From: Actinomycetales bacterium Actino_02
Lineage (GTDB): Bacteria > Actinomycetota > Actinomycetes > Propionibacteriales > Propionibacteriaceae
Direction: 5' to 3'
Length of the DNA: 64,000 bases
NCBI GenBank assembly: GCA_001603275.1
Contig: LUYM01000029.1
Location: 1 to 64,000, forward strand
Part shown: positions 48,508 to 57,612 of the stretch, piece by piece
Layout: each line of letters begins with the position of its first letter
How positions within the stretch are numbered: the first letter of the stretch is position 1
Made by a program: the position numbers and the translations under genes
The notes under the pieces: generated by a model
Told to the model about the DNA's origin: nothing
Database searches by the model: none
What the model saw: the letters and a program-made list of their open reading frames with translations, nothing else

Positions 48508-50742
48508 ATGCCTCTTGCCACGCCATCGCCCCGTCGATCGTTTCGCTCCCGCCGCATCGCCTGGCTCGCCGCCGGGTGCATCTCTGCGGCATTGGTAGTG
48601 GGGCCACAGCCCCAGGCGTGGGCCGAGGTGCCTTCGCCTTCACCCACGCCCTCGGAGACAGCCCCCACAACAGCGTCGCCGACGCCAACCCCCGCAGGGA
48701 CGAGCAGTCCGGCTCCGACAGCTCGACCGACGCCGGCGACTGGAACCCCGACTCCCCGCCCCCCGGACAGCCGTTCTACCTCCTCAGTCAAGGCGCATCC
48801 CGACATCTCCACCAAAGGGGTGGCCAAACCGATTCGTCGGTTGATCGCGGATCTGCGCAAGGGGCGCCTCACCAAGGCCAAGGCTGCCGAACTGGCTGTC
48901 GGCATGCTCATGGGTTCACCTGAGGTGCCGAAGCGTTACCGGTTGGGTGCGGTCACCGAGTATGACGTGATGGTTCTCGGGGTAGCCACCGGAGCCTCCG
49001 CAGCCACGCCCAGCACTCCCGACCGGTCCTCGCGCGCTGCGAATCTGTGCGCATTCCTTGAGGGCGTCCACACCTGTGTCTACGCCAGCGCGCACACGAC
49101 GATCACCTACATCCTTGAGGGCTTGGTCTCCCGCGGCGATGTGACGGGTGGACTGCTGAGTGGCCTCAGAGCCTACGGCTCGGTTCCCGTTGTGGAGTTC
49201 TTCGCTTCGTGGACTCAGGGGGACCCGGGCGTCGAGTCGACATTCGTCAAGGAGTTGTTCGAGGCGATCACCCCGCTCAGCGACGACGCGCTGGCGCTGA
49301 TCAACGAAGCGCTCGGCCTCCATGGCACCTCTGTCAGCGAAGTCATCGACGTTCTGTGGTGGTCGATGTACACCATGTGCGACACCAACAACCCGTGGTC
49401 ACCGTTCGGCTGGTGCAGCGCGTTCGGCTACACCACTTCTCCTGGGACGCCACAGACGCAGCGCCCAGCACATGACGTTGTCTCGTTGTCTTCTGCGCCG
49501 ACTGGCACGAACACCTACCAACTGAACCGATACGGCGCGGAGTTCGTAGACTTCGATCTCGGCCCCGTTCCCGAGAATGTGTCCGGCACGAGCTTGGTGC
49601 TCGAGTTCGACGGTGAGCAGGTGACAACAGACGATCAGGTGCTCGTGCAGGCGTGGGCCGACACTCCTGGCGGGGCACAGTGCGGCGTGTCTCCGCTCAG
49701 CTACCCAGCCTCCTCTGACGACAAGACCGCCTTCGCATTCCAGATTCCCTCCGACTGCCGCTACGCAACCCTGGTCGCGGTCAACAAGCGAACCGGCACC
49801 TGGTCCGATCCGGTGGACTTCCCGGTGAGCTGGTCTTCGTTCTCCGCGGGGGCGACCATCGGGAACGGTACGGTCACCTTGGGGGTGAATCCAGAGGGCA
49901 ATCTCGGTCTCGGTGTGTCTCGGTCGTGGGTCTGCCGGGCAGCCCAGGGAACGACAGCCCGCTACGCCTCGAACCCCCAGGACCAAGGCCCGGCACTCGT
50001 GCTCGACGCGACCGGCTTCGACGCGATTCGCGAGCAAAGCCTGTGCTACGTACTGCCGACCCAAGGCTGGTCGGTGGTCGACCCGAACCACACCGTGGAC
50101 GGACATCCAGCCACCTGGTCCAAACATGGGTTGGACTATCCCACCAACTACCCGGTGTCGGTGGTCAGCTTCGTTGTCACCGACACCGAGGCGACCTCCG
50201 TCGTAGCGCTCGGCGGCCACTACGCCCTCACGCAGCACTGGCACCCCTCGACCGTTGACCCGCAGGTGTACCAACTCGATGTCACGATTCGGCAGGTGGC
50301 ATTTCAGCCCCTCGTCGTCGATCCTGAGCCGTTCACCTACCGCCAGGTCGTGCCCCTGAGCGTGGCGAGTGAGAATGGCGACACCGTTGCGGTGTCCGTC
50401 GGCACCGGCGACGGCGTGAGCGCCGCCACGAACACCATCTACTGGCCCTGGGACCCCGACGACGCCCCGGGCTTCATTGACGACCCGCTCGTCCCCCTTC
50501 CACCCGTCTCCGCGGATGCAGCCAACGGGTTCGCCCTTGACGCGGCCGTCGAGCCCACTGCCCTCCTCGCCAGCCCGGACCCCGGCCCGCAGCTCACCCT
50601 CTATTACGGACTCGCCGACACCGTCACCCAGGCCAACAGCCTGCTCAACGCCGCAGGTGCAACCACCCGAGCCATCGCCCAACGAACCGACTACGACGAG
50701 AGCACGCTCGCAATCCTCGTCGGCCTCCACGCCAACACCTGA
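48508..50742 (+). CDS. Secreted protein of unknown function
   Basis: 744 aa. A signal peptide of about 39 residues (ending near 'QAWA') is followed by a Pro/Thr/Ser-rich stretch to residue 95 (repeats of TPTP and PSPTPSETAP) and a large domain region with five or more cysteines. I recognise no family. The C-terminal half has beta-sandwich-like strands. No LPXTG or sorting signal is seen, so it may be released or wall-associated through the Pro-rich region. The start has no Shine-Dalgarno sequence. Base use seems more AT-rich in places than its neighbours, compatible with recent acquisition, but I did not compute it. Confidence 0.7.
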   Translation: MPLATPSPRRSFRSRRIAWLAAGCISAALVVGPQPQAWAEVPSPSPTPSETAPTTASPTPTPAGTSSPAPTARPTPATGTPTPRPPDSRSTSSVKAHPDISTKGVAKPIRRLIADLRKGRLTKAKAAELAVGMLMGSPEVPKRYRLGAVTEYDVMVLGVATGASAATPSTPDRSSRAANLCAFLEGVHTCVYASAHTTITYILEGLVSRGDVTGGLLSGLRAYGSVPVVEFFASWTQGDPGVESTFVKELFEAITPLSDDALALINEALGLHGTSVSEVIDVLWWSMYTMCDTNNPWSPFGWCSAFGYTTSPGTPQTQRPAHDVVSLSSAPTGTNTYQLNRYGAEFVDFDLGPVPENVSGTSLVLEFDGEQVTTDDQVLVQAWADTPGGAQCGVSPLSYPASSDDKTAFAFQIPSDCRYATLVAVNKRTGTWSDPVDFPVSWSSFSAGATIGNGTVTLGVNPEGNLGLGVSRSWVCRAAQGTTARYASNPQDQGPALVLDATGFDAIREQSLCYVLPTQGWSVVDPNHTVDGHPATWSKHGLDYPTNYPVSVVSFVVTDTEATSVVALGGHYALTQHWHPSTVDPQVYQLDVTIRQVAFQPLVVDPEPFTYRQVVPLSVASENGDTVAVSVGTGDGVSAATNTIYWPWDPDDAPGFIDDPLVPLPPVSADAANGFALDAAVEPTALLASPDPGPQLTLYYGLADTVTQANSLLNAAGATTRAIAQRTDYDESTLAILVGLHANT

Positions 50743-50818
50743 CAGCCCGCCGACGCACACTGAACGTTAGCGGCGGCGCCCGACCACTGGCTTCCCGTCG
50801 AAGCATGAAAGGACTGCG

Positions 50819-51136
50819 ATGAACCACCCCATCAAGTCGATCTTGGTCGCCACACTCGCACTCCTGCTGTCGGGCTGCGGCACAGCGCTTTGGGAGAACC
50901 CGCTTCCCGAGGTCGTCTACTTCGACAACACCACCAGTCAAACCCTCTACCTACGCGGACGCGACGAACCGGAACTGAAGAACGAGTACTGGAAGATCCC
51001 CGCAAATCGCACTACCCCGCTCCGGCTAATCGAGAAGGGCAAGTGCGCGGCTTACTGGGTGATCACCGACGAAGACGCCAAGATCGTCAAGGACCCCGGC
51101 CAGATCTGCTGGCACCAAACCATCACCATCCCCTAA
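50819..51136 (+). CDS. Small lipoprotein of unknown function
   Basis: 105 aa. The signal peptide ends in lipobox LSGC (Cys20), and AAAGGA precedes ATG 50819. The mature part includes 'YFDNTTSQTLYLRGRDE' and two cysteines near the C-terminus. It is 76 bp downstream of the orphan secreted protein gene and may be co-transcribed with it. Confidence 0.75.
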   Translation: MNHPIKSILVATLALLLSGCGTALWENPLPEVVYFDNTTSQTLYLRGRDEPELKNEYWKIPANRTTPLRLIEKGKCAAYWVITDEDAKIVKDPGQICWHQTITIP

Positions 51137-51192
51137 CCCACCCGAGTCGGGCCGCCAGCGGTGCGGGCCACAGCCTCGACGCCCCTTCGGGC

Positions 51193-51198
51193 TAGGTT
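51193..51198 (+). promoter_or_regulatory. Putative -10 box (TAGGTT), leaderless thrE
   Basis: TAGGTT ends 6 bases before GTG 51205 and no Shine-Dalgarno sequence is visible. Confidence 0.45.
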
Positions 51199-51204
51199 TA
51201 GGGC

Positions 51205-52551
51205 GTGGACATCCCGGCCGAACCGACCTTCGACGAGCACGAGCACGAGGACGCCCTCGAGCCCCGGCATCTGATCCGGCGTTCGAACGTGGTACTCCGC
51301 GCCGGCATCATGATGCTGGGTGCCGGGACGTCCGGGCTGCGGGTGCGTGAGGTGATGCGCGCGGTGGCCGGGACGGTCGGACTGCGCCAACTCCAGGCCC
51401 AGATCACCTACACCGACATCACCTTGACCGTCCGGCGGCGCAGCACCTTCCGGACCCAGGTCGGCGAGGTCGCCGCTCCGGGCGTGAACGCCCACCGAAT
51501 CGCCATGCTCAAGGAGTTCGGCGAGCACCTGCCCGAGCGAGCCACCGTGGCCGAAGTGGACGCCGAGCTGGACCGCATCGAGCACACCCCCAAGCTGTAC
51601 CCGAGCTGGGTGCTGATCCCGCTGGTGGCCATCGCCTGCGCCTCGATCACTGTGCTCGGCCACGGCAGCTGGCGCGAGGTGCTGGCCGTGCTGCCGGCGT
51701 CCGCCCTTGCCTACTGGCTGCACCGCGCCCTGACCGGGCATCAGCTCAACCACCTAGCCGTTGTGCTCACCTCGGCCGCGGTGGCCACCGGGCTGTACGT
51801 CGGCTTCAGCAGGCTGCTCGATCTGGCCATGGGCGGGTCCAGCCAGCGGTTCGCGGCCGGCCTGATCTGTGCGGCCATCTTCTTGATCCCCGGCTTCCCG
51901 CTGGTCACCGCCGGCCTCGACCTGGCCCGGATCGACCTGCTGGCCGGCATCCCCCGGCTCAGCTATGCGGCGCTGGTACTCCTGGCCATCACCATCGGGG
52001 TCTGGCTGGTAGCCAGCCTGTCCGGGGCCAATCCCGATCCAGTGCCGCCGATCGACGGGCATCCAGTGCTGCTGTGGCTGGCCATGCTGGCGGCCAGCTT
52101 CTTCGCGGTCTTCGGCTGGGCCACCATGTTCAACACCCCGATCTGGATGGCGGTCGCCTCCGGGGTGATCGCCATGATCGGCAATGTGCCCCGGCTGATC
52201 CTGATCGGCGTCGGCGTGAAGGAGTACGTGGCCACGTTCATCGGCTGCTTCCTGATGGGCCTGCTGTGTGCGCTGGCCGGGAAGCTGTTCGACATGGAGA
52301 AGATCATCATGACCGTGCCGACCCTGCTGGTCTCGATTCCGGGCGCGGCCGCGCTGCGCACCCTGCTCTACTTCGACCAGTCGAATGTGGTCCTGGCTAT
52401 GCAGAACGGTGTCGCCACCGTGCTGGCTGTGATCGCCATGGTGGCCGGCCTGGCCGGAGCCCGGATGCTCACCGATCCGGAGTGGGCCTTCACCGGAGCC
52501 ACCCCGCCGGACGCCCCGCTGGGCCGGATCAGCCGCCTGTTCGTGCGCTGA
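51205..52551 (+). CDS. thrE: Threonine/serine exporter of the ThrE family
   Basis: 448 aa. The N-terminal ThrE domain (LRAGIMMLGAGTSGLRVREVMRAVAGTVGL ...) and the C-terminal ThrE_2-like domain are fused in one protein, with about ten transmembrane helices. 'LIPGFPLVTAGLDLARIDLLAGIPRLSYA' is a conserved pore segment. Corynebacterium ThrE exports threonine and serine. Leaderless GTG start inferred. Confidence 0.85.
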   Translation: MDIPAEPTFDEHEHEDALEPRHLIRRSNVVLRAGIMMLGAGTSGLRVREVMRAVAGTVGLRQLQAQITYTDITLTVRRRSTFRTQVGEVAAPGVNAHRIAMLKEFGEHLPERATVAEVDAELDRIEHTPKLYPSWVLIPLVAIACASITVLGHGSWREVLAVLPASALAYWLHRALTGHQLNHLAVVLTSAAVATGLYVGFSRLLDLAMGGSSQRFAAGLICAAIFLIPGFPLVTAGLDLARIDLLAGIPRLSYAALVLLAITIGVWLVASLSGANPDPVPPIDGHPVLLWLAMLAASFFAVFGWATMFNTPIWMAVASGVIAMIGNVPRLILIGVGVKEYVATFIGCFLMGLLCALAGKLFDMEKIIMTVPTLLVSIPGAAALRTLLYFDQSNVVLAMQNGVATVLAVIAMVAGLAGARMLTDPEWAFTGATPPDAPLGRISRLFVR

Positions 52552-52617
52552 GGACACGCACCGCCCCGCTGCCCGCCGGCCGCGGACGTAGGCTGGAACC
52601 GAACAGGAGGTTCGGTG

Positions 52618-53025
52618 ATGAGCGTGCGCTACCGCTGGGTTGCGGCCCTGGCCGCGGCAACGCTGCTGGTCGCCGGGTGCGCCAGCCAAGGAGTCCCGAT
52701 GGACACACCGTCCGCTCGTCCGCCGTTCCAGACCACCAGCCCGCTGCCGACGACCAGTCCGAGCGCCACCGCGTCGGTCTCTCCGGAACGTTGGCAGGCC
52801 ATCCTGGACGATCTGGCCGGACGCAAGGTGGCCACCGACGCCGTCGAGCTGATCAGTGCCGAGTCGGTCACCTTCAACGACGGGTCCCTCGGTTGCCCGG
52901 AGCCCGGCAAGATGTACACCCAGGCCCTGGTCCAGGGCATGCGGGTGCAGGTGAAGGCCGCTGGAACGAGCTACGACTACCGCTTCGGCAGCACCAACAG
53001 CCCCAAGCTCTGCGAACGCCGCTGA
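52618..53025 (+). CDS. Small lipoprotein of unknown function
   Basis: 135 aa. A signal peptide with lipobox VAGC is followed by a Pro/Ser/Thr-rich stretch and a compact domain ending 'SLGCPEPGKMYTQALVQGMRVQVKAAGTSYDYR' with paired cysteines. This arrangement recurs in small actinobacterial lipoproteins of unknown role. ATG 52618 follows AGGAGG at 8 bases; GTG 52615 is an alternative. Confidence 0.75.
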   Translation: MSVRYRWVAALAAATLLVAGCASQGVPMDTPSARPPFQTTSPLPTTSPSATASVSPERWQAILDDLAGRKVATDAVELISAESVTFNDGSLGCPEPGKMYTQALVQGMRVQVKAAGTSYDYRFGSTNSPKLCERR

Positions 53026-53047
53026 CCCGCGGCGCCCGGCCGGCCGC

Positions 53048-56000
53048 TCAGCGAGTGCTGAGCAGCGCGGCCTCGCCGGCACCGGACTTGTTGTCCAGCG
53101 ACACCACCATCAGGCCCTTGGGCTTCTGCGCCGCATACGCGCCCTGGTTGGCCACCACGGTCAGCTGAGCGGTCTTGTTGCGTCCGACCATCACCTGGTC
53201 GGAGTCCTCGAACGCCTTGTGGAACGGGTCGTAGTTGGCCCAGTCGGAGAAGCTGTCCTCACCCAGACCGAGCTGCGTGTAGGCCGACACCGTGTACCGG
53301 AAGGCGCCGGACGACGCGGTCAGGCCGAGCGTGGACGCGTCCACCGGCAGCAGGATCGTGCTCGAGTCGGTCGGCGCCTGCGCCAGGTAACCGGACGGAG
53401 CGAGGTCGCCGGTCTTGGTGTCCAGCACGAACACCTCGGTCAGCCCGTTGTACTCGCCGTTGCGGATGTAGCCGGAGTCGTAGCCGATCACCACATAGTC
53501 GGACTGGCCGTCCCGGTCGGTGTCGACGTCCACGTCGAACTCGACACTGGCCGCGTTCGACCAGCGGTCGTAGGTGTTCACCGCGAAGACCACCAGCGGG
53601 TTGTCCGCGTCCCCGAAGGACTGGACGCCGGCAGCCCGCAGGTCATAGCCGGAAGCGACCGATCCCTTGGGCAGGTCCTTTGCCTTGTCGGACAGGCCCC
53701 AGGTGTACACGTCGGCCAGCGCCGGCAGCGCCCCACCGATGTTGGACAGCCGCAGGTTGAGGTTGTACGCCGGCAGCGCCACGGTCGGCTTCTGCCCCTT
53801 CTTGGGCACCGAGTTGGCCAACCTGAACAGGCCGAACTGCTTGTCCGAGAGCAGGTGGGCGTCGACTCGGGCCTGGGCTCGCGGCACCAGCAGGTAGGGC
53901 ACCCTGAGCACCTCGGAACCGGAGGTGACCAACACCGAGCCGGACACCTGGGCGAAGCTGAACTGGTCGTCGCCACTCAGTGAGGTGCCGATGCTGGAGG
54001 CCGGGACGGTCAGCAGCACCGGAATGCTCACCTGGCTGCGCGCCTTCACGGTGACCTTCTTGGTTCCGAGCACCACCTTGGCCGGGCGCGACTGCGGTCC
54101 GGCCTGAGTGCTCAGCCGATAGGTGACCGGCTGATTGCTCAGGTTGTTGATGGTGATCTTCTTCACCCCGGCGTAGGCCACGGACGGCTCGGCGAAGCCG
54201 AAGCTGAGCGTCGCCTCTTGGATCTTGCCCGACGAGGTGCGGTAGCTGTCGCCGGTGACGACGGTCTGGGTGGTGATCGCCTGCTGGGCGTCCACCAGCC
54301 CGCTGCCGGACTGGACCACCTGATAGCCGGAGACCGCGTCGGCGTCGGCAGTGCCGACCACCGCTGCCGCCACCTGCGACGCCGTCCAGTTCGGGTGGGC
54401 CTGGACGGCCAGGGCGGCCACGCCCGCGACGTGCGGAGCGGCCATCGACGTGCCCGACTCCACCTGACCTTCGGCGCCGGTGCCGACCGCTGCAGACAGG
54501 ATCGAGACGCCCGGGGCGGCCACGTTCGGGCTCAGTCCGGACTCCGACGTGCTCGGTCCGGCCGAGGAGAAGTCCGCAACGGCCCGGTACGCCGGATTCG
54601 TCACGGTGGTCGCGGCGAAGCTGATGTTGGCACCCTCTGCGGAGGCGAGTGCATCACCATCGGTGCTGGGCACCCCGAAGAACCCGATCGTGACCCGGAA
54701 CGGTGTGCCGTCGTCGGGGTTGCTGGTGATCAGGCCTTCGAAGGGCGGGAAGCCCGAGTCGGTGTTCACCATGACCACCGCGGCCGCACCGGCCTGCTGG
54801 CCGAAGATCGCCTTGGCCGCCCGGGCGCAAGTGCCCCTGCTGACCACCGCGATCTGATTGCCACCAGGGGTGATGCCGGCCTTGGTGAACGAATCCACCG
54901 AGCAGCCCAGCGACTCGTTGACATCGGAGGTGTCCGGCTGGTCGGGAACGTTGACCACCTTGAGGCTGTGTGCGGGCAGTGGACCGTCGTTGGCGTCGAT
55001 CGCCTCGATGGTGCTCGCACCCAGATTCAGCTTGGCACCGGGGAAGGTCTTCGAGCTGTCCACGGCAGCGACGCCGATGACGCCCTGCCCCACGGCCGGC
55101 GAGCCGACCAGGTAGGGGTTGCCGCCCTCATTGCCGGCCGAGGCCACCACGACCACACCGGCGGCGACCGCGTTGGCGGCCGCGACTGCGTCCGGATCGT
55201 CGGCCTGGCCGAACGGGGCACCCAGCGACAGGTTGATGACGTCCATCTGATGGTCGACGGCCCAGTCGATGGCCTGCACCGACAGATCGGTGGAGCCGGT
55301 GCAGCCGAAGACCTTCAACGCGTACAGATCGACCTGCGGCGCGACCCCGGGGCCGACCTTGAAGCTCTTGCTCGGGGTGGACGCGTCGTACGGGCCGGTG
55401 TAGGCCGCACCGGACGCGGTGACGCCACCGCCGCCGGTGGTGCCGGCCACGTGCGTCCCATGCCCGTCGCAGTCCAGCGGATTGGCGTCCGGGGTCGGCG
55501 TGGAGGAGCCGGTGGCACCCTCGGCGTCGTAGTTGTCGCCGGCGAAGTCGTAGCCGCCCTCGACTCGCGGCGCGGCCGGGCCGAACAGCGTGCTGTCGGC
55601 CGGCAGCGTGTTGGCCGAGTTGGCGTGAGCGGCGGCGTAGGCGGCCTCCGTGCCCGGCCCGCCGAAGTCGGCGTGGGTGTAGTCGATGCCGGTGTCGATG
55701 ATGGCGACCTTGACCCCCTTGCCGGTCTTGCCGGTGGACTGCCAGGCCTGCGGGACGCCCAGGAAAGGCACCGAGACGGTGTTGTCCAGAGTCTTGGGCG
55801 TCAGTGCGTGCACGGCGGTGACCCCCGGCAGCGCGGCCAGCGAGGACGCCCTATTGGCGGCGATCCGGACCCGGATCCCGTTGTAGGCGCTCTGCATGGT
55901 GGCCACGACCTTGCCGCCCTTGGCGGAGATGCCGCCGGCCAGGGCGTCCTGTGCCTTGCGGAGCTTGGTCTTGACGGCGGTGCGCTGGCTGGCGGTCAGC

Positions 56001-56245
56001 GGGCTGCCGGCCTTGGCCTGGACGACCGCGACCGGATCACCGGGGAGCTCGACCATCACGTCGACCTTCTTGGAGCCGTCCAGGCTCTGCGGGGTGAAGG
56101 GAGTGCCGATCGGTCCGGTGGTGGACGTGCGGATGAACCGATCCGTCTCGGTGCGGGTCTCAGCATGCGCAGGGGCGGCCGTGACGGCCAGGGCGAGCGC
56201 GGTAGCGGCTGCGATCAGAGCGGGGAGTTTTGGCTGCACGGCCAT
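53048..56245 (-). CDS. Secreted subtilisin-like S8 serine protease with PA domain
   Basis: 1065 aa. Signal peptide to about residue 28, then an I9-type propeptide. The catalytic triad is Asp184 (AIIDTGIDYTH), His262 (CDGHGTHVAG) and Ser near 598 (GTSMAAPHVAG). A PA (protease-associated) insertion is suggested by 'GGNQIAVVSRGTCARAAKAIFGQQAGAAAVVMVNTD' within the catalytic region. A long beta-rich C-terminal half follows. It is probably secreted and cell-wall-associated. A small palindrome at 56297-56310 lies upstream of ATG 56245. Confidence 0.9.
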   Translation of the reverse strand: MAVQPKLPALIAAATALALAVTAAPAHAETRTETDRFIRTSTTGPIGTPFTPQSLDGSKKVDVMVELPGDPVAVVQAKAGSPLTASQRTAVKTKLRKAQDALAGGISAKGGKVVATMQSAYNGIRVRIAANRASSLAALPGVTAVHALTPKTLDNTVSVPFLGVPQAWQSTGKTGKGVKVAIIDTGIDYTHADFGGPGTEAAYAAAHANSANTLPADSTLFGPAAPRVEGGYDFAGDNYDAEGATGSSTPTPDANPLDCDGHGTHVAGTTGGGGVTASGAAYTGPYDASTPSKSFKVGPGVAPQVDLYALKVFGCTGSTDLSVQAIDWAVDHQMDVINLSLGAPFGQADDPDAVAAANAVAAGVVVVASAGNEGGNPYLVGSPAVGQGVIGVAAVDSSKTFPGAKLNLGASTIEAIDANDGPLPAHSLKVVNVPDQPDTSDVNESLGCSVDSFTKAGITPGGNQIAVVSRGTCARAAKAIFGQQAGAAAVVMVNTDSGFPPFEGLITSNPDDGTPFRVTIGFFGVPSTDGDALASAEGANISFAATTVTNPAYRAVADFSSAGPSTSESGLSPNVAAPGVSILSAAVGTGAEGQVESGTSMAAPHVAGVAALAVQAHPNWTASQVAAAVVGTADADAVSGYQVVQSGSGLVDAQQAITTQTVVTGDSYRTSSGKIQEATLSFGFAEPSVAYAGVKKITINNLSNQPVTYRLSTQAGPQSRPAKVVLGTKKVTVKARSQVSIPVLLTVPASSIGTSLSGDDQFSFAQVSGSVLVTSGSEVLRVPYLLVPRAQARVDAHLLSDKQFGLFRLANSVPKKGQKPTVALPAYNLNLRLSNIGGALPALADVYTWGLSDKAKDLPKGSVASGYDLRAAGVQSFGDADNPLVVFAVNTYDRWSNAASVEFDVDVDTDRDGQSDYVVIGYDSGYIRNGEYNGLTEVFVLDTKTGDLAPSGYLAQAPTDSSTILLPVDASTLGLTASSGAFRYTVSAYTQLGLGEDSFSDWANYDPFHKAFEDSDQVMVGRNKTAQLTVVANQGAYAAQKPKGLMVVSLDNKSGAGEAALLSTR

Positions 56246-56296
56246 CGCCTTTCTGGCAGGGAGTCCCGGGGGTGCGACTCACCTAGAAGGAGGCTA

Positions 56297-56310
56297 TTTG
56301 CCGAGGCAAA
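56297..56310. promoter_or_regulatory. TTTGCC-GA-GGCAAA inverted repeat upstream of the protease gene
   Basis: A perfect 6-bp inverted repeat in the protease upstream region, about 50 bases from ATG 56245, between the phosphatase stop and the protease start. It could be an operator or the phosphatase terminator. Confidence 0.35.
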
Positions 56311-56356
56311 GGAGGGTCAAGGATCAGTGGACGGAATTCCACACTCGACCGCAATT

Positions 56357-57358
56357 TCAGGCACCCAGAGCCAGTGCCCTCGGATCGGAGCGCAGCAGCT
56401 GGGCGTAGTCGGCACCATGCAGCAGCCGCAGCACGGGCCCTTCGCCGGCCAGCCATCCGGTCAGCCGCTCCGGGATCCACACCGGCATCGGCTCGAACAG
56501 CTCGGTGACCTGCACCGGAAGCAGCGCATCGCCCGGGTCGATCGGCCCGACCACCAGCGCTCGTCCACACAGCCCCTCGGCGGTGAGCAGCAGCACTTCG
56601 TCCAGCTGGGCGAGCTCGCAGCGCGGTCCGCCGACCTCCAGTCCGGCGGCCACGTCCGGGGTCCGCGCGATCAGGTCGGCCAAGGCCAGCCGCTGGCCTT
56701 CGGAGAGCCGCAGCGTCCAGCGGTTGCGGGGTTGCTGCGTGTTACGGATCGTCCGGATCACCGACTCCACATCCAGCTGGCGTGCAGCACGCCAGCGCTG
56801 CAGCACGCGGCGAAGGTTGCGTCGGGCCGCAGCGTCGTGGCCGCGACGGTCCGACCACCACTCCAGGACGCTGCCGGCATAGTCGATGGCCGCGACCGGG
56901 CGGGCCGTCCGGATCGCCTCCAGGGCCGGACGCAGCCCCATCCCGCAGTCCAGAAGGATCGCCAATGCCGCCGACGGCGCCCGATTCACTCCCATATGAC
57001 AATGCACCAGAACCGTGGCATTCGGGTCGGCCAGTGCACCGTGCGCCCATTCCACGAGGGTGTCGAACCATGCCTTCGGAATCTTCTGTCCGTCGTCGGC
57101 GATCGGGTGGTGCAGGTACTGGATTGATGGCTCCCAGCGCCGCACCAGCAGCTCGTCGCTCCATTCGTTGCGGACGTCGATGATGTGGGTGATTCCTGCC
57201 GTGTGCAACTCTTCGAGCTGGCCTCGAGCCTGGTCGAAGTTCGCCGACAGATCTCCGCCAACGGCTATTCGACGTGTGACGAAATCGGCGTTCGCAAGCG
57301 CGAACCCGGGGGTCTGTTCGGGGCGGAATACAGTCCGACCGGTGGCGGAATCGGTCAT
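56357..57358 (-). CDS. Dual-specificity phosphatase domain protein with unknown C-terminal region
   Basis: 333 aa. The P-loop of protein tyrosine/dual-specificity phosphatases is intact: HCHMGVNRAPS with Cys120 and Arg126, and 'PIADDGQ' (Asp88 or Asp89) as the likely general acid. The remaining C-terminal 170 residues are not recognised; they contain helices and 'LDEVLLLTAEGLCGRALVVG'. Substrate and cellular role are unknown. The start ATG 57358 is chosen from the family start; the upstream frame is not conserved-looking. Confidence 0.8.
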   Translation of the reverse strand: MTDSATGRTVFRPEQTPGFALANADFVTRRIAVGGDLSANFDQARGQLEELHTAGITHIIDVRNEWSDELLVRRWEPSIQYLHHPIADDGQKIPKAWFDTLVEWAHGALADPNATVLVHCHMGVNRAPSAALAILLDCGMGLRPALEAIRTARPVAAIDYAGSVLEWWSDRRGHDAAARRNLRRVLQRWRAARQLDVESVIRTIRNTQQPRNRWTLRLSEGQRLALADLIARTPDVAAGLEVGGPRCELAQLDEVLLLTAEGLCGRALVVGPIDPGDALLPVQVTELFEPMPVWIPERLTGWLAGEGPVLRLLHGADYAQLLRSDPRALALGA

Positions 57359-57612
57359 GAGTTGAATACTGCAACAATCCGAGAAGCTCGCCAAGACCGA
57401 ACCCGACTCGTTTAGAGGAATCTCAGGAAATGCACGGAATCGCCGAGTATCCCCCGTACGGGTGACCGGGATCGGTACCCATTCGGATATCACAGATATC
57501 CATTCGTAGGGATTGACCATTAGCTGCGACCTAGGGCAGAGTTTGCCAGGTACGAGAGGGGAACCCATCGCCCAACCAGCGATGGACAACTCGATATAAG
57601 GGATGTACCGCC
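57359..57612. promoter_or_regulatory. Structured divergent 5' region of the CAP gene, candidate c-di-AMP riboswitch
   Basis: About 250 bp with an upstream AT-rich block (57480-57520) and several paired segments. The stretch 'GCCAGGTACGAGAGGGGAAC' near 57547 resembles the conserved GGTACGGAGGAACC part of ydaO-type (c-di-AMP) riboswitches, which regulate cell-wall hydrolases in actinobacteria. The gene it leads into encodes a secreted CAP protein. Assignment is tentative. Confidence 0.3.

Noticed and set aside
54218-57127. A 969-codon plus-strand frame opposite the subtilase and phosphatase
   Set aside because: Covers real minus-strand genes with intact catalytic motifs; composition is shadow-like.
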